This document shows positions 45,798 through 54,294 of a stretch of 64,000 nt of DNA, piece by piece. Each line of letters opens with the position of its first letter. Position 1 is the stretch's first letter. Origin of the DNA: Actinoallomurus soli (GTDB lineage: Bacteria; Actinomycetota; Actinomycetes; Streptosporangiales; Streptosporangiaceae); NCBI RefSeq assembly GCF_024055715.1, contig NZ_JAMXMV010000033.1:1-64000 (forward strand), in the 5' to 3' direction. The notes under the pieces were generated by a model. That model saw nothing but the letters and a program-made list of their open reading frames with translations, made no database searches and was not told the DNA's origin. The position numbers and the translations under genes are program-made.

Positions 45798-46796
45798 TCA
45801 GCGCGCGACGGTGACGACGATCTTGCCGAACTGGGCGTTGGACTCCAGGTAACGATGGGCCTCGACGATCTCGTTCAGGTCGAACGTGCGGTCCACGACG
45901 GGCCGGAAGGCGCCCGAGCGCAGTCCCGACGCCACGAAGGCCTCCGCCCGGCGCAGCCGCTCGGGTCGGCGCGTCGTCTCGTACAGGGTGTAGGTGCGCA
46001 TGCTGAGCGCGGGCATGCCCAGCTCGATCCCCGGGAAGGGCGTCGGCTCACCGCTCAGCGCGCCGTACACCAGGAGTGTGCCGTCGTCGGCCACCACCTT
46101 GGCCAGGTCCGTCACGCCGGGCCCGGCGACGGCGTCGAACACGAACTCGGCGCCCCGGCCGCCGGTCGCCGCCAGGACCCGCTCGACGACGTCCTCGGAC
46201 TCGGTGACGATCACGTCCGCCGCGCCCTGCTTCAGCAGCGCCTCCTTCTTGGCGGCGGTGCGGGTCAGGGCGATCGGCGTGGCGCCGACCCGGTCGGCGA
46301 CCTGGATCGTGGCCAGCCCCACGCTGCTGGACGCCGCGTTCAGCACGACCGTGTCCCCGGGCCGCATCCCGCCGACCTCCACCAGTGCGCCGTAGGCCGT
46401 GACGTACGGCATCCACACCGCCGCGCCGTCGACGGCACCGAGACCCTCCGGACGGCGCACCACCGCCCGCGCCGGCACGATCGCCTGCTCGGCGTAGACG
46501 CCGTGGTCGTTCTGCGAGAAGGCGGGCACGGTGCTGACCGGCTGGCCCACCCGGAGCCCGGTGACGTCCGCGCCGATCGCCTCGACCACGCCGGCGGCCT
46601 CGGTGCCCAGCCTGGCGGGGAACCGCTTCACCTCCTCGATGTAGCGGCCGGACCGGAACATTGCCTCGGCCCGGTTCAGGCCGATCGCGTCCACCCGGAT
46701 CCGTACCTCGCCCGGGCCCGGCTCGCCGACCTCCACGTCCTCCAGCCGCAGCACCTCGGGCCCGCCCAGCTCGTGAAACCGCACCATCCTGGCCAT
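45798..46796 (-). CDS. Quinone oxidoreductase-like MDR/zinc-alcohol dehydrogenase family enzyme
   Basis: A 332-residue medium-chain dehydrogenase/reductase. GTEAAGVVEAIGADVTGLRVGQ is the N-terminal catalytic-domain motif; the NAD(P) site is AASSSVGLATIQVADRVG. Zinc-ligand cysteines are absent, so it is of the zinc-free quinone reductase type. It ends YLESNAQFGKIVV. The ATG at 46796 follows AGGGA. It is divergent from an ArsR-type regulator, which should control it. Confidence 0.9.
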   Translation of the reverse strand: MARMVRFHELGGPEVLRLEDVEVGEPGPGEVRIRVDAIGLNRAEAMFRSGRYIEEVKRFPARLGTEAAGVVEAIGADVTGLRVGQPVSTVPAFSQNDHGVYAEQAIVPARAVVRRPEGLGAVDGAAVWMPYVTAYGALVEVGGMRPGDTVVLNAASSSVGLATIQVADRVGATPIALTRTAAKKEALLKQGAADVIVTESEDVVERVLAATGGRGAEFVFDAVAGPGVTDLAKVVADDGTLLVYGALSGEPTPFPGIELGMPALSMRTYTLYETTRRPERLRRAEAFVASGLRSGAFRPVVDRTFDLNEIVEAHRYLESNAQFGKIVVTVAR

Positions 46797-46870
46797 CGCT
46801 TCGTCCCTTCGCGGAGTCGCAGTGATCACACTCAAGCGCGAAAGTACGATCGCTGTCAAACTTTGATGGG

Positions 46871-46899
46871 CATCGTAATTTGATCGGCGTCGTACGATG
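46871..46899. promoter_or_regulatory. Inverted repeat before the ArsR start
   Basis: CATCGTA (46871-46877) and TACGATG (46893-46899) flank a 15-nt spacer just before the regulator start; AGTACGATC upstream is a further half-site. Confidence 0.5.
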
Positions 46900-46905
46900 G
46901 GGGTC

Positions 46906-47247
46906 ATGAGCGCCGACCGCATCCCGCCGCACCCCGACGTGCGGGCGGTACCGCTGCAGCGGGTCCTCGAGGCCCTGGCCGATCCGGTGCGACGGAGCAT
47001 CGTCACGCAGTTGTGCGACACCGCCGCCGATCTCAAGTGCGGAGGGTTCGACATCCCCGTGAGCAATTCCACGGCCACGCACCATTTCCGCATCCTGCGC
47101 GAGGCCGGGCTCATCCGGCAGTACTACGTCGGCACCTCGCGGATGAACGCCCTCAGGCGCGACGAGTTCGACGACGTCTTCCCCGGCCTGCTCGACGCCG
47201 TCGTGTCCGCGGACCGGAGATCCTCCCGGCCCGACGCCACGGCCTGA
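46906..47247 (+). CDS. ArsR-type winged-helix regulator
   Basis: A 113-residue winged-helix protein, a paralogue in design of the one at 11028. VLEALADPVRRSIVTQL starts the fold, DIPVSNSTATHHFRILREAG is the recognition region, and SRMNALRRDEFDDVFPGLL ends it. No thiol-metal site is conserved in a classical position. I prefer the ATG at 46906 behind a G-rich site; 46897 is in frame. It is divergent from the MDR enzyme, presumably its target. A perfect terminator follows immediately. Confidence 0.88.
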   Translation: MSADRIPPHPDVRAVPLQRVLEALADPVRRSIVTQLCDTAADLKCGGFDIPVSNSTATHHFRILREAGLIRQYYVGTSRMNALRRDEFDDVFPGLLDAVVSADRRSSRPDATA

Positions 47248-47290
47248 CCGCGGGCGTTCCGCCGTCCACCGGCGGCGGAACGCCCGCGGT
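47247..47290 (+). terminator. Hairpin terminator touching the ArsR stop codon
   Basis: ACCGCGGGCGTTCCGCCG (47247-47264) pairs exactly with 47273-47290 around an 8-nt loop; it begins with the last base of the TGA. Confidence 0.85.
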
Positions 47291-47376
47291 CGTAACGTTT
47301 CAGTGACCTGACGGACGCCACAGTGCACGATCAGTACCTTGTTGCGCTACCTGCTTCCCGAAAGAAAGGTCAGATC

Positions 47377-47742
47377 GTGGCTATCCGCGACAAATTGCGG
47401 GCGAACGCCGCTCCCCTCCTTCAGCCGGGGGAGAACGTCCAAGCGGTCTTCTGTGGCCAGACGACGAGTCAGTACTTCGCCCTGATCTCGGTATGGATCA
47501 TCATCTTCACGAACGCCTACCGAGTGGTGGTGGTCACGGATCGGCGGATCCTGATCTGCCGGTCGGGGCGGTTCCGGATGACCCCGGTGAAGGAGATCAT
47601 CCGGGAACTGCCGCGTGCCACGCGGATCGGCCCGGCGAGCGGTCTGTGGTGGCGTTCGGAGTCCCTCGGCGAGCGGCTGTACGTCCACAAGCGGTTCCAC
47701 AAGGACGTGGCCGCGGCGGACGGCCAGGCGCTCGCGGCCTGA
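47377..47742 (+). CDS. PH-like domain protein with a hydrophobic segment
   Basis: A 121-residue protein. The N-terminal helix (LRANAAPLLQPGENVQAVFC) and the strand pattern (YRVVVVTDRRILICRSG) resemble the bacterial PH domain that begins with 'ENV..V..g..' repeats; ALISVWIIIFTNAY is a hydrophobic segment that may be membrane-embedded. The start is a GTG at 47377 with AAAGG upstream. It stands alone. The last codons are duplicated downstream together with the stop. Confidence 0.7.
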   Translation: MAIRDKLRANAAPLLQPGENVQAVFCGQTTSQYFALISVWIIIFTNAYRVVVVTDRRILICRSGRFRMTPVKEIIRELPRATRIGPASGLWWRSESLGERLYVHKRFHKDVAAADGQALAA

Positions 47743-47802
47743 GATACCGCCCTGCCCCGGACGGCCGCGCGCTCGCGGCCTGAGACGCCGCCTTTCCCCG
47801 GA
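47721..47802 (+). repeat. 41-bp tandem duplication spanning the stop codon
   Basis: Two 41-bp units (47721-47761 and 47762-47802), differing at about six positions, each contain GCGCTCGCGGCCTGAGA; the second is downstream of the stop of the PH-like gene and begins the terminator. Confidence 0.75.
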
Positions 47803-47835
47803 CGGGCCGGCCGCGTCCCGCCGGCCCGTCCGGGG
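47796..47835. terminator. Bidirectional hairpin terminator
   Basis: CCCCGGACGGGCCGG (47796-47810) pairs exactly with 47821-47835, between convergent genes. Confidence 0.8.
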
Positions 47836-47855
47836 ATGTCACGAGCCGGGGGATC

Positions 47856-48707
47856 TCACCCGCCGGACGCCGGGGGCAGGTGGCGGTGGAGGAAGTCCAC
47901 CAGGGTGCGGGTGAGCCGTACGCGGTGGTCCGACAGGGCGTGGTCGGTCGGGAGGACGTGTTCTTCGAGACGCGCGACCGGGTGATCCCGGTAGGCGCGC
48001 GCGACCGGCTCGTGGTGGACCGGGGCGGGGGTCACGTCGTCGCGGCCGGTACCGATGAGCAGCACGGCACGGTCCGCGAGCCGCGGGGCCAGCCCGGCGA
48101 GACTCCACGAGTCGCCCGCCGCCTCCGTCTCGGCGAGCAGGGCCTCGGCGCTGGTGCCGCGGAGCGGGGCGAGGTCGCCGAACAGCTCCAGGTACGACGC
48201 GCGCCGCGCCGGATCGGCCCGGCAGGCCGCGGCCGCCCGCCCGAAGTCGAATCCGGCCACCGAGGCCACCGCGGCGATCGACGGGTCCGCCGCGGCGGTC
48301 ATCAGCGCGGTGAAGCCGCCGGCGCTGTGCCCGACCACCGCGAGACGTTCCCGGTCGAGCCGGTGGGCGGCCGCGAACTCCGGATCGCGTACGGCCGTGG
48401 TGACCCGCGCGGCGTCCTCGAGCACATGCGCCCACGACCACGAACCGCCCATTCCCCATGAGCCCCGGTAGTGGAAGACCAGGGCGGCGTGACCGGCCCG
48501 GCGCAGCGCCTGCGCCAGGTCGAAGTTGCGCTCGTAACCGGGGAAACCGTGCAGCAGCACGGCGACCGGGTGCGGCCCCGGCCCGGCGGGAACGTGCAGC
48601 ACGCCGAGCAGCGTCTCGCCCCCGCTCTCGAAGGACACCGCGGGCGTGCTCGCGGGCGGCGTCAGTTCCGGGTCGGGGTCGGTGACGAGGGGATCGAAAG
48701 CGCTCAC
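47856..48707 (-). CDS. Alpha/beta hydrolase (dienelactone hydrolase/peptidase-like)
   Basis: A 283-residue serine hydrolase. The oxyanion region is LLHGFPGYERNFD; the nucleophile elbow is VVGHSAGGFTAL, and the acid/His end is LIGTGRDDVTP and PTDHALSDHRVRL. An FHYRGSWGMGGSWSW loop precedes the core. The GTG at 48707 follows GGAGG. Typical activity is hydrolysis of esters, lactones or peptides, with the substrate not predictable. It lies downstream of the lipase on the same strand but is separated by a terminator. Confidence 0.88.
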   Translation of the reverse strand: MSAFDPLVTDPDPELTPPASTPAVSFESGGETLLGVLHVPAGPGPHPVAVLLHGFPGYERNFDLAQALRRAGHAALVFHYRGSWGMGGSWSWAHVLEDAARVTTAVRDPEFAAAHRLDRERLAVVGHSAGGFTALMTAAADPSIAAVASVAGFDFGRAAAACRADPARRASYLELFGDLAPLRGTSAEALLAETEAAGDSWSLAGLAPRLADRAVLLIGTGRDDVTPAPVHHEPVARAYRDHPVARLEEHVLPTDHALSDHRVRLTRTLVDFLHRHLPPASGG

Positions 48708-48797
48708 GCTGCCTCCGTGAGGTCGAAGGGGCCGGCGGGAGCCTAACAGGGATCGAACCGATCGGTACGTTCCGAACCGCGCGTCCGAGGTGGGTCC

Positions 48798-48826
48798 GCC
48801 GGGGGGCGGGTGACCCGCCCCCCGGC
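48798..48826 (-). terminator. Hairpin terminator after the lipase gene
   Basis: GCCGGGGGGCGGG (48798-48810) pairs exactly with CCCGCCCCCCGGC (48814-48826) around TGA, just past the leftward lipase stop. Confidence 0.75.
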
Positions 48827-48840
48827 CCGGCGGAGCGTTC

Positions 48841-49734
48841 TCAGCCGTGGGACAGGCAGGTGCTCGGAGTGGCGTGCGCGGGGTCGAGGGCGTTCTCGAC
48901 CTCGTGCAGGGCGACGGGGTCGAACGCGATCGCCACGTGCTCGGAGACGTCGGTCGGGCAGAGATTCTCCAGGAGGACGTTGTGGACGCCGGACCCGCTG
49001 AGGAACTGCGTGGCGTACGGCGTGACGACCTCGTCGTACCGGCTGGAGATCACCGTGTAGGAGACGCCGGGGACCGTGTCGCCGCCGGCGTTCAGCTTCG
49101 TCAGCAGGCTGGAGCCCACGACCTGGTCGACGCAGGCCGGGCAGCCGGCGTTCAGCAGGTCGAGCGCGCCGGGGAAGGACGCGGCGAGGGCGGCGAGGCC
49201 GTCGAGGGTCGTCCCGTGGTTCGAGGGGGCCAGGCCGACGAGCGTGTGGACCTTGGCCGCGCCGCCGAGGAACTTCAGGTAGTAGCGCGGCATCATGCCG
49301 CCCTGTGAGTGCCCGACGAGGTCGGCCTGGGCGGCGTTCGTCGCGGCGAGGACACCGGTGACGAACGTCGCGAGCTGGCCCGCCGAGCTCGCCACCGGGG
49401 CGACGGCGCGCAGGACCGGGACGCCCGGCACCTCGCCGTAGGTGAGGGCGAAGACGCAGTAGCCGCGTGCGGCGAGGGCCGGCGCGACGGTGAGCCAGTT
49501 GACGCTGCCGTTGGCGAAGGTGCCGTGGACGAGGACGACCGGCCGCGGGTGGGCCGCGGAGGGGCGGCACGACCAGTCGTTCGCGCCGGGGACGCCCGGG
49601 GCGGCGAGCGCCTTGGCCGCCTCGATCGGATCGGCGGCGTGCGCGGGGGCGGCGAGGCCGGTGACCAGGACGGACGACAGGGCCGCCGCGGCGGCGAGAC
49701 GGAGCGTGCGAAGGAGGCGGGGGCGATGGGGCAC
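48841..49734 (-). CDS. Secreted triacylglycerol lipase/esterase
   Basis: A 297-residue secreted lipase. A signal peptide (residues 1-33, ending LAAPAHA) is followed by a Streptomyces-type lipase fold: VVLVHGTFANGSVNWLTVAP (oxyanion), nucleophile LVGHSQGGMMPRYYLKFLGG, acid in SSRYDEVVTP and His in VSEHVAIAFDP. Four cysteines (SCRP, GYC, GCPAC, LCP, STC) suggest disulfides. It should hydrolyse glycerides outside the cell. The GTG at 49734 follows GGAGG. A palindrome at 49803 sits about 75 bp upstream. Confidence 0.92.
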   Translation of the reverse strand: MPHRPRLLRTLRLAAAAALSSVLVTGLAAPAHAADPIEAAKALAAPGVPGANDWSCRPSAAHPRPVVLVHGTFANGSVNWLTVAPALAARGYCVFALTYGEVPGVPVLRAVAPVASSAGQLATFVTGVLAATNAAQADLVGHSQGGMMPRYYLKFLGGAAKVHTLVGLAPSNHGTTLDGLAALAASFPGALDLLNAGCPACVDQVVGSSLLTKLNAGGDTVPGVSYTVISSRYDEVVTPYATQFLSGSGVHNVLLENLCPTDVSEHVAIAFDPVALHEVENALDPAHATPSTCLSHG

Positions 49735-49802
49735 GGTTCCTCCCGGAGGGGGTGGCGGGGGAGTGCCGTTGTGAACCGCGTCACGTAACCAGGCACTTAT
49801 GG

Positions 49803-49829
49803 AGGAAGTTACCTGCGGGTTAACTTCCT
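49803..49829. promoter_or_regulatory. Palindrome upstream of the lipase gene
   Basis: AGGAAGTTA (49803-49811) and TAACTTCCT (49821-49829) are exact complements across a 9-nt spacer, in an AT-rich patch 69-95 bp before the lipase start; a regulator site is likely. Confidence 0.5.
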
Positions 49830-49922
49830 GACCAGTGCGCAACAAATAACGGTCAAATAACGAATACCGGTCAGTAAGCGGCGGGACGCCGGAAGGTCTC
49901 CGTGCCCCGCCGCGAACCCCGG

Positions 49923-50405
49923 TCAGGCCGCGGAGACGTCCAGCGCGGTGCCGTACAGGCGATCGACGCGCAGCCGGATCACCAGCCGCCGGTCGGCCGC
50001 CATCTGCTCCAGGAAGGCCGCCCGCTCGCCGGCGTTCTCGAACGGCGGGACCATGCCGAGCAGTTCGAGCCCCGCCGGGTCGCCGGGCGTGGTCGTGACC
50101 GGGGAGAGTTCGGCGGTCCCCTCGGCGACGGCGAACGACCAGTGATCCTCGCCGGCGACGTACAGGGCGCTCCGCGGGTCCTTGCGCAGGTGGCGGACCT
50201 TCAGCCGGTCGGCCGTCGTGCTGATCCGGGCGACGCGCTCCCGCTCGTCCCACGCGTACAGGACGGTTGACAGATGCGGGTGGCCGCTGCTCTTGTTCGT
50301 GGCCAGCGCTCCGAACCGGTGATCGGCCAGGAGCCGTACGAGTGCCTCGTCGGACAGCGCGACCGGGGCGGGGCCCGATCCCGGAGTGTTCTCGGTGTCG
50401 CTCAT
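49923..50405 (-). CDS. PPOX-class pyridoxamine oxidase-like/F420-binding protein
   Basis: A 160-residue split-barrel flavin/F420-binding protein. Typical of the family are RFGALATNKSSGHPHLSTVL, RVARISTTADRLKVRHLRKD and ALYVAGEDHWSFAVAEGTAE. Related actinobacterial proteins use F420, FMN or heme. The ATG is at 50405, 12 bp after the MFS gene stop, so it is probably cotranscribed with the MarR-MFS genes and may help detoxify what the pump exports (inference). Confidence 0.85.
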   Translation of the reverse strand: MSDTENTPGSGPAPVALSDEALVRLLADHRFGALATNKSSGHPHLSTVLYAWDERERVARISTTADRLKVRHLRKDPRSALYVAGEDHWSFAVAEGTAELSPVTTTPGDPAGLELLGMVPPFENAGERAAFLEQMAADRRLVIRLRVDRLYGTALDVSAA

Positions 50406-50417
50406 CGAATCCTGCTC

Positions 50418-51911
50418 TCAGAGAATGGGGGTGGCGGTGAACGGGTCGTCCGTGGTGCCCGGGGCGGGTGTGTCGTCCGACGCTTGTCCGTCGGTCGGTG
50501 CGGCCGTCGTGGCGCGCGGGTGCCGCAGTACGGTCAGGGCGAGCGCGAAGGCGACGGCGAGCAGGCCCGCGCCGACGCCGAACGCCAGGTGGAACCCTCC
50601 GGTGAGCGCGGACGCCCGGTCGTGCCCGTGCGCCGCCAGCCCGGTGGTCCGCGCGGTCGCCAGCGTCGACAGCACCGCGACGCCGAGCGCGCCGCCGACC
50701 TGCTGGGCCGTGCTGAACAGCCCGGAGGCCACCCCCGCGTCGTCCGGCCGCGCCCCCGACATGCCGAGGCCGGTCACCGCGGAGATCGCCAGGCCGAAGC
50801 CGCCCGCGAGCAGCATCGTCGGCAGCAGGTCCACCACGTAGTCGGCGCGCGCGGGCAGCCGGGTCAGCAGCAGGAGGGCCGCGACCAGGGACGCCAGGCC
50901 GGTCAGCAGCACGAGCCGCTCGCCGAACCGCGCGATCAGCCGGGCCGACAGCAGGAGCGACACGGCCGCGATCGCGCCGGCCGCGGGCAGCATCGCCAGG
51001 CCGGTGCCCAGCGCGCCGTAGCCGAGCACGTTCTGGGCGTACAGCGCGATGAGGATCTGGAACCCGAACAGGGCCGAGACCATCAGGACCTGGATGAGGT
51101 TGGCGCCCGAGACGTTGCGCGACCGGAACATCCGCAGGGGCAGCAGGGGAGTGGCCGCCCTGGCCTGGCGCAGGACGAACGCGGCGAGCAGGGTGACGGA
51201 CACCACGCCGAGACCGAGCGTCGAGGGGGAGGCCCAGCCGTGGCGGCCCGTCCGCACGATCGTGTAGACGGTGAGCATCAGCCCGCCGGTGACCAGCAGC
51301 GCGCCGAGGGCGTCGGCGCCCGCCGCGAGGCCGGGACCGCGCTCGGCCGGCAGCGTGCGCACCGCCAGGACCAGCGTCGCCACGCCGATCGGCAGGTTGA
51401 TGAAGAAGATCCAGTGCCAGTTGATCGCCTCGGTCAGGATTCCGCCGAGGACCTGGCCGATCGACGCGCCCGCGGCCCCGACGAAGCCGAACGCGCCGAT
51501 CGCCGTGCCGCGTTCACGCGGCTCGGGGAAGAGCGTGACGATCATCCCGAGGCTCACGGCCGAGGTCAGCGCGCCGCCGACGCCCTGCGCGAACCGCGCG
51601 GCGATCAGTGTCGCCTGGCCGGTCGCGAGGCCGCACAGCAGCGAGGCCGCGGTGAACACCGCCAGGCCGGCGACGAACACCCGCTTGCGGCCGATCAGGT
51701 CACCGAGCCGGCCGGCGAGCAGGAGCAGGCCGCCGAAAGCGATCATGTAGGCGTTGACGGTCCAGGTGAGGTTCGCGGGGGAGAAGTGCAGATCCCGCTG
51801 GATGGCCGGCAGCGCGACCGTCACGATGCTGCCGTCCAGGATGATCATCAGGCTTCCGGCGCACAGCGCGACGAGCGCCGCCGTACGCGATCGGACAAGG
51901 GGTGAGGTCAT
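50418..51911 (-). CDS. MFS drug exporter (DHA2 family)
   Basis: A 497-residue transporter with 14 predicted membrane helices, as in DHA2-type proton antiporters. Motif A-like GRLGDLIGRKRVFVAGLAVF and motif C-like ASIGQVLGGILTEAINWHWI are present; SIVTVALPAIQRDL opens helix 1. The ATG at 51911 has GGGAG upstream. It is likely exporting drugs or metabolites. It lies 90 bp downstream of a MarR gene and upstream of the PPOX gene in the same direction. Confidence 0.92.
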   Translation of the reverse strand: MTSPLVRSRTAALVALCAGSLMIILDGSIVTVALPAIQRDLHFSPANLTWTVNAYMIAFGGLLLLAGRLGDLIGRKRVFVAGLAVFTAASLLCGLATGQATLIAARFAQGVGGALTSAVSLGMIVTLFPEPRERGTAIGAFGFVGAAGASIGQVLGGILTEAINWHWIFFINLPIGVATLVLAVRTLPAERGPGLAAGADALGALLVTGGLMLTVYTIVRTGRHGWASPSTLGLGVVSVTLLAAFVLRQARAATPLLPLRMFRSRNVSGANLIQVLMVSALFGFQILIALYAQNVLGYGALGTGLAMLPAAGAIAAVSLLLSARLIARFGERLVLLTGLASLVAALLLLTRLPARADYVVDLLPTMLLAGGFGLAISAVTGLGMSGARPDDAGVASGLFSTAQQVGGALGVAVLSTLATARTTGLAAHGHDRASALTGGFHLAFGVGAGLLAVAFALALTVLRHPRATTAAPTDGQASDDTPAPGTTDDPFTATPIL

Positions 51912-52001
51912 GAGCGTCTCCCGGTGCGGAGGTGGGCAACCGGGATAGGACGCTAGCAAATGGTTTTGTTGTAGACAATCTCTATCGGACCCAACTTGGG
52001 T

Positions 52002-52490
52002 TCACCCTCGGGACTGGCGCGCCCTCCGGATCGGCCGGTCGGACTCCACGGGCGTCGACAGGTGGTCTTCGGCCAGCCGGGTCAGCGCGCGGACGAGCAC
52101 CTCGCGCTCGTCCTCGGGCAGCGCCTCCAGGGCCTCGCGGTGGACGCGGTCGGCGATGCGCGTCCCCTCGTCGACGATCCGCTCGCCCGCCTCGGTGACC
52201 GAGATGATCCGCGCCCGGCGGTCCCGGCTCGACGGCCGGCGCTCGGCGAGCCCGGCCTTCTCCAGCTCGTCGACGGTGACGACCATGGTGGTCTTGTCCA
52301 GGTCGGAGATCTCGGCCAGCTGGATCTGGGTGCGCTCCTCCTCGAGAGCGTGGAAGAGCACGCAGTACGCCCGTGGGGTGATCCCGATCTCGGCGAAGGC
52401 GGCGGTCATCCGGGTCGCGAGCACGTGCCCGGTGTGGGTGAGCAGGTACGACAGGTCCGGCATGGTGCGCGACGGTGCGCTCGTGGTCAT
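52002..52490 (-). CDS. MarR-family regulator
   Basis: A 162-residue MarR regulator. The HTH and wing are present in TQIQLAEISDLDKTTMVVTV, DELEKAGLAERRPSSRDRRA and ARIISVTEAGERIV. It likely represses the MFS and PPOX genes downstream, and maybe the divergent MFS gene at 52591; the 100-bp gap between them (52491-52590) has AT-rich tracts (AACAAGTAGCGGATTATC). The ligand is unknown, probably a phenolic drug. Confidence 0.92.
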   Translation of the reverse strand: MTTSAPSRTMPDLSYLLTHTGHVLATRMTAAFAEIGITPRAYCVLFHALEEERTQIQLAEISDLDKTTMVVTVDELEKAGLAERRPSSRDRRARIISVTEAGERIVDEGTRIADRVHREALEALPEDEREVLVRALTRLAEDHLSTPVESDRPIRRARQSRG

Positions 52491-52590
52491 GTCCCCAATC
52501 TAACAAGTAGCGGATTATCTATGACCGTACGAAGTCGGGCGGTCAGCGTCCGGTAGGCGAACGGTCAGCGGCGGAGCCGAGCCTGCTCTC

Positions 52591-54180
52591 ATGAACGACA
52601 CCTCCGCCGGAACCGCGGCCAAGGCGGGCCGCAGGGAGTGGATCGCGCTCTGCGTGCTCCTGCTCCCCCTCCTCCTCGTGTCCATGGACGTCTCGGTGCT
52701 GTACTTCGCCGTCCCGTTCATCAGCCGGACCCTGCAGCCGACGAGCACCGAGCAGCTGTGGATCTTCGACATCTACGGGTTCGTGCTGGCCGGCCTGCTC
52801 ATCACGATGGGCGCGCTCGGCGATCGGATCGGCCGGCGCCGGCTGCTGCTGATCGGCGCGCTCGGCTTCGGCCTCGCGTCCGTGGCCGCGGCGTACGCGC
52901 AGAGCGCCGGAATGCTCATCGCCGCCCGCGCCGTGCTCGGGGTCGGGGGCGCGACGCTGATGCCGTCGACGCTGGCGCTGATCCGCAACATGTTCCACGA
53001 CGAGAAGCAGCGCGGCACCGCCGTGGCGATCTGGTCGGCCGCCACCACGAGCGGCATCGCGCTCGGCCCGGTCCTGAGCGGGCTGCTGCTGAACCACTTC
53101 TGGTGGGGGTCGGTCTTCCTCATCAACACCCCGGCGATGGTGCTGCTCCTCATCACCGCCCCGTTCCTGGTGCCGGAGTTCCGCAACCCGGCGGCGGGCC
53201 GATTCGACCTGGTGAGCTCGATCCTCTCGCTGGGCGCGGTGCTGCCCGTGATCTACGGTGTAAAGGAGATCGCCGCGAACGGCGTCGACCTCCCGCGCGC
53301 CCTGAGCATCACCGCCGGGCTGCTCATCGGCGCGCTCTTCATCCGCCGCCAGGGCCGCCGTCCCGATCCGATGATCGACCTGCGGATGTTCCGCAACCGG
53401 GGGTTCAGCGGTTCGATCGTCACGAACCTCATCGCGATGTTCGCCATGGTCGGCTTCGCGATCTTCTCGACGCAGTACCTGCAGTCGGTGCTCGCCATGA
53501 GCCCCCTGACCGCCGCCCTGTGGAGCCTCGTCCCCTCACTGGGCGTCGGTGTCGCCGCACCCACGGCCACGCAGCTCGCCCGGAGGGTCAACCGGGCGTA
53601 CGTGATCGGCGCCGGCTTCCTGGTCGCCGCGCTGGGCTTCGTCGCGCTGACGCGGGTCCAGGCGGGCTCGTCGGTCGCGGTGATCCTCGTCGGGGCCGGC
53701 GTGTACGCCATCGGCCTGGCCGTGGTGATGACGCTCGTCACCGACATGGTGCTGGGCGCCGCGCCGCCCGAGCGCGCCGGGACCGCGTCGGCGCTGGTGG
53801 AGTGCGGCTCGGAGTTCGGCGGCGCCCTCGGCATGGCGATCCTCGGCAGCGTCGGGACGGCGATCTACCGCCGTGACGTCACGGACGCGCTGCCCGCCGG
53901 ACTGCCGCACGGCGCGGTGCACGCCGTACGGGAGACGCTGGGCGGAGCGCTCGCGGTGGCGGGCCGGATGCCGGGCGGGGCCGGCGAGGCGATCCGGCGG
54001 GCCGCGCGTGAGGCGTTCGTCGACGGCATGCACGCCGCCGCCGTGACCGGCGCCGTGATCATGGTGGGCGCCGCCCTCCTGACGGTCCTCGTCCTGCGCC
54101 GGACCGAGATCGCCCAGCCCGCCGACCGGCCCGCCCCGGCACCCGACCCGGCGAGCCCCGAGCCCTCCCTGCGCGGCTGA
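52591..54180 (+). CDS. MFS drug exporter (DHA2/SmvA-LfrA-like)
   Basis: A 529-residue exporter with about 14 membrane helices. Motif A-like ALGDRIGRRRLLLIGALGFG, motif C-like GIALGPVLSGLLLNHFWWGS, and MDVSVLYFAVPFISRTLQPT in helix 1 resemble SmvA/LfrA-type multidrug pumps. The C-terminus is proline/alanine rich. It starts at the ATG at 52591, divergent from a MarR gene. Two DHA2 pumps next to the same MarR regulator suggest a shared drug-responsive locus. Confidence 0.92.
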   Translation: MNDTSAGTAAKAGRREWIALCVLLLPLLLVSMDVSVLYFAVPFISRTLQPTSTEQLWIFDIYGFVLAGLLITMGALGDRIGRRRLLLIGALGFGLASVAAAYAQSAGMLIAARAVLGVGGATLMPSTLALIRNMFHDEKQRGTAVAIWSAATTSGIALGPVLSGLLLNHFWWGSVFLINTPAMVLLLITAPFLVPEFRNPAAGRFDLVSSILSLGAVLPVIYGVKEIAANGVDLPRALSITAGLLIGALFIRRQGRRPDPMIDLRMFRNRGFSGSIVTNLIAMFAMVGFAIFSTQYLQSVLAMSPLTAALWSLVPSLGVGVAAPTATQLARRVNRAYVIGAGFLVAALGFVALTRVQAGSSVAVILVGAGVYAIGLAVVMTLVTDMVLGAAPPERAGTASALVECGSEFGGALGMAILGSVGTAIYRRDVTDALPAGLPHGAVHAVRETLGGALAVAGRMPGGAGEAIRRAAREAFVDGMHAAAVTGAVIMVGAALLTVLVLRRTEIAQPADRPAPAPDPASPEPSLRG

Positions 54181-54294
54181 CCGCCGGACCCGTGCCCCCT
54201 GCGCCGCCGACAGCGGGGTCCCGCGCCACCCCTGCGCGGTCGGCCGCCGAGCCCGGCGTCCTGAAGCCGTTCTCGCGCGGCCGGCCGCCGGGCC

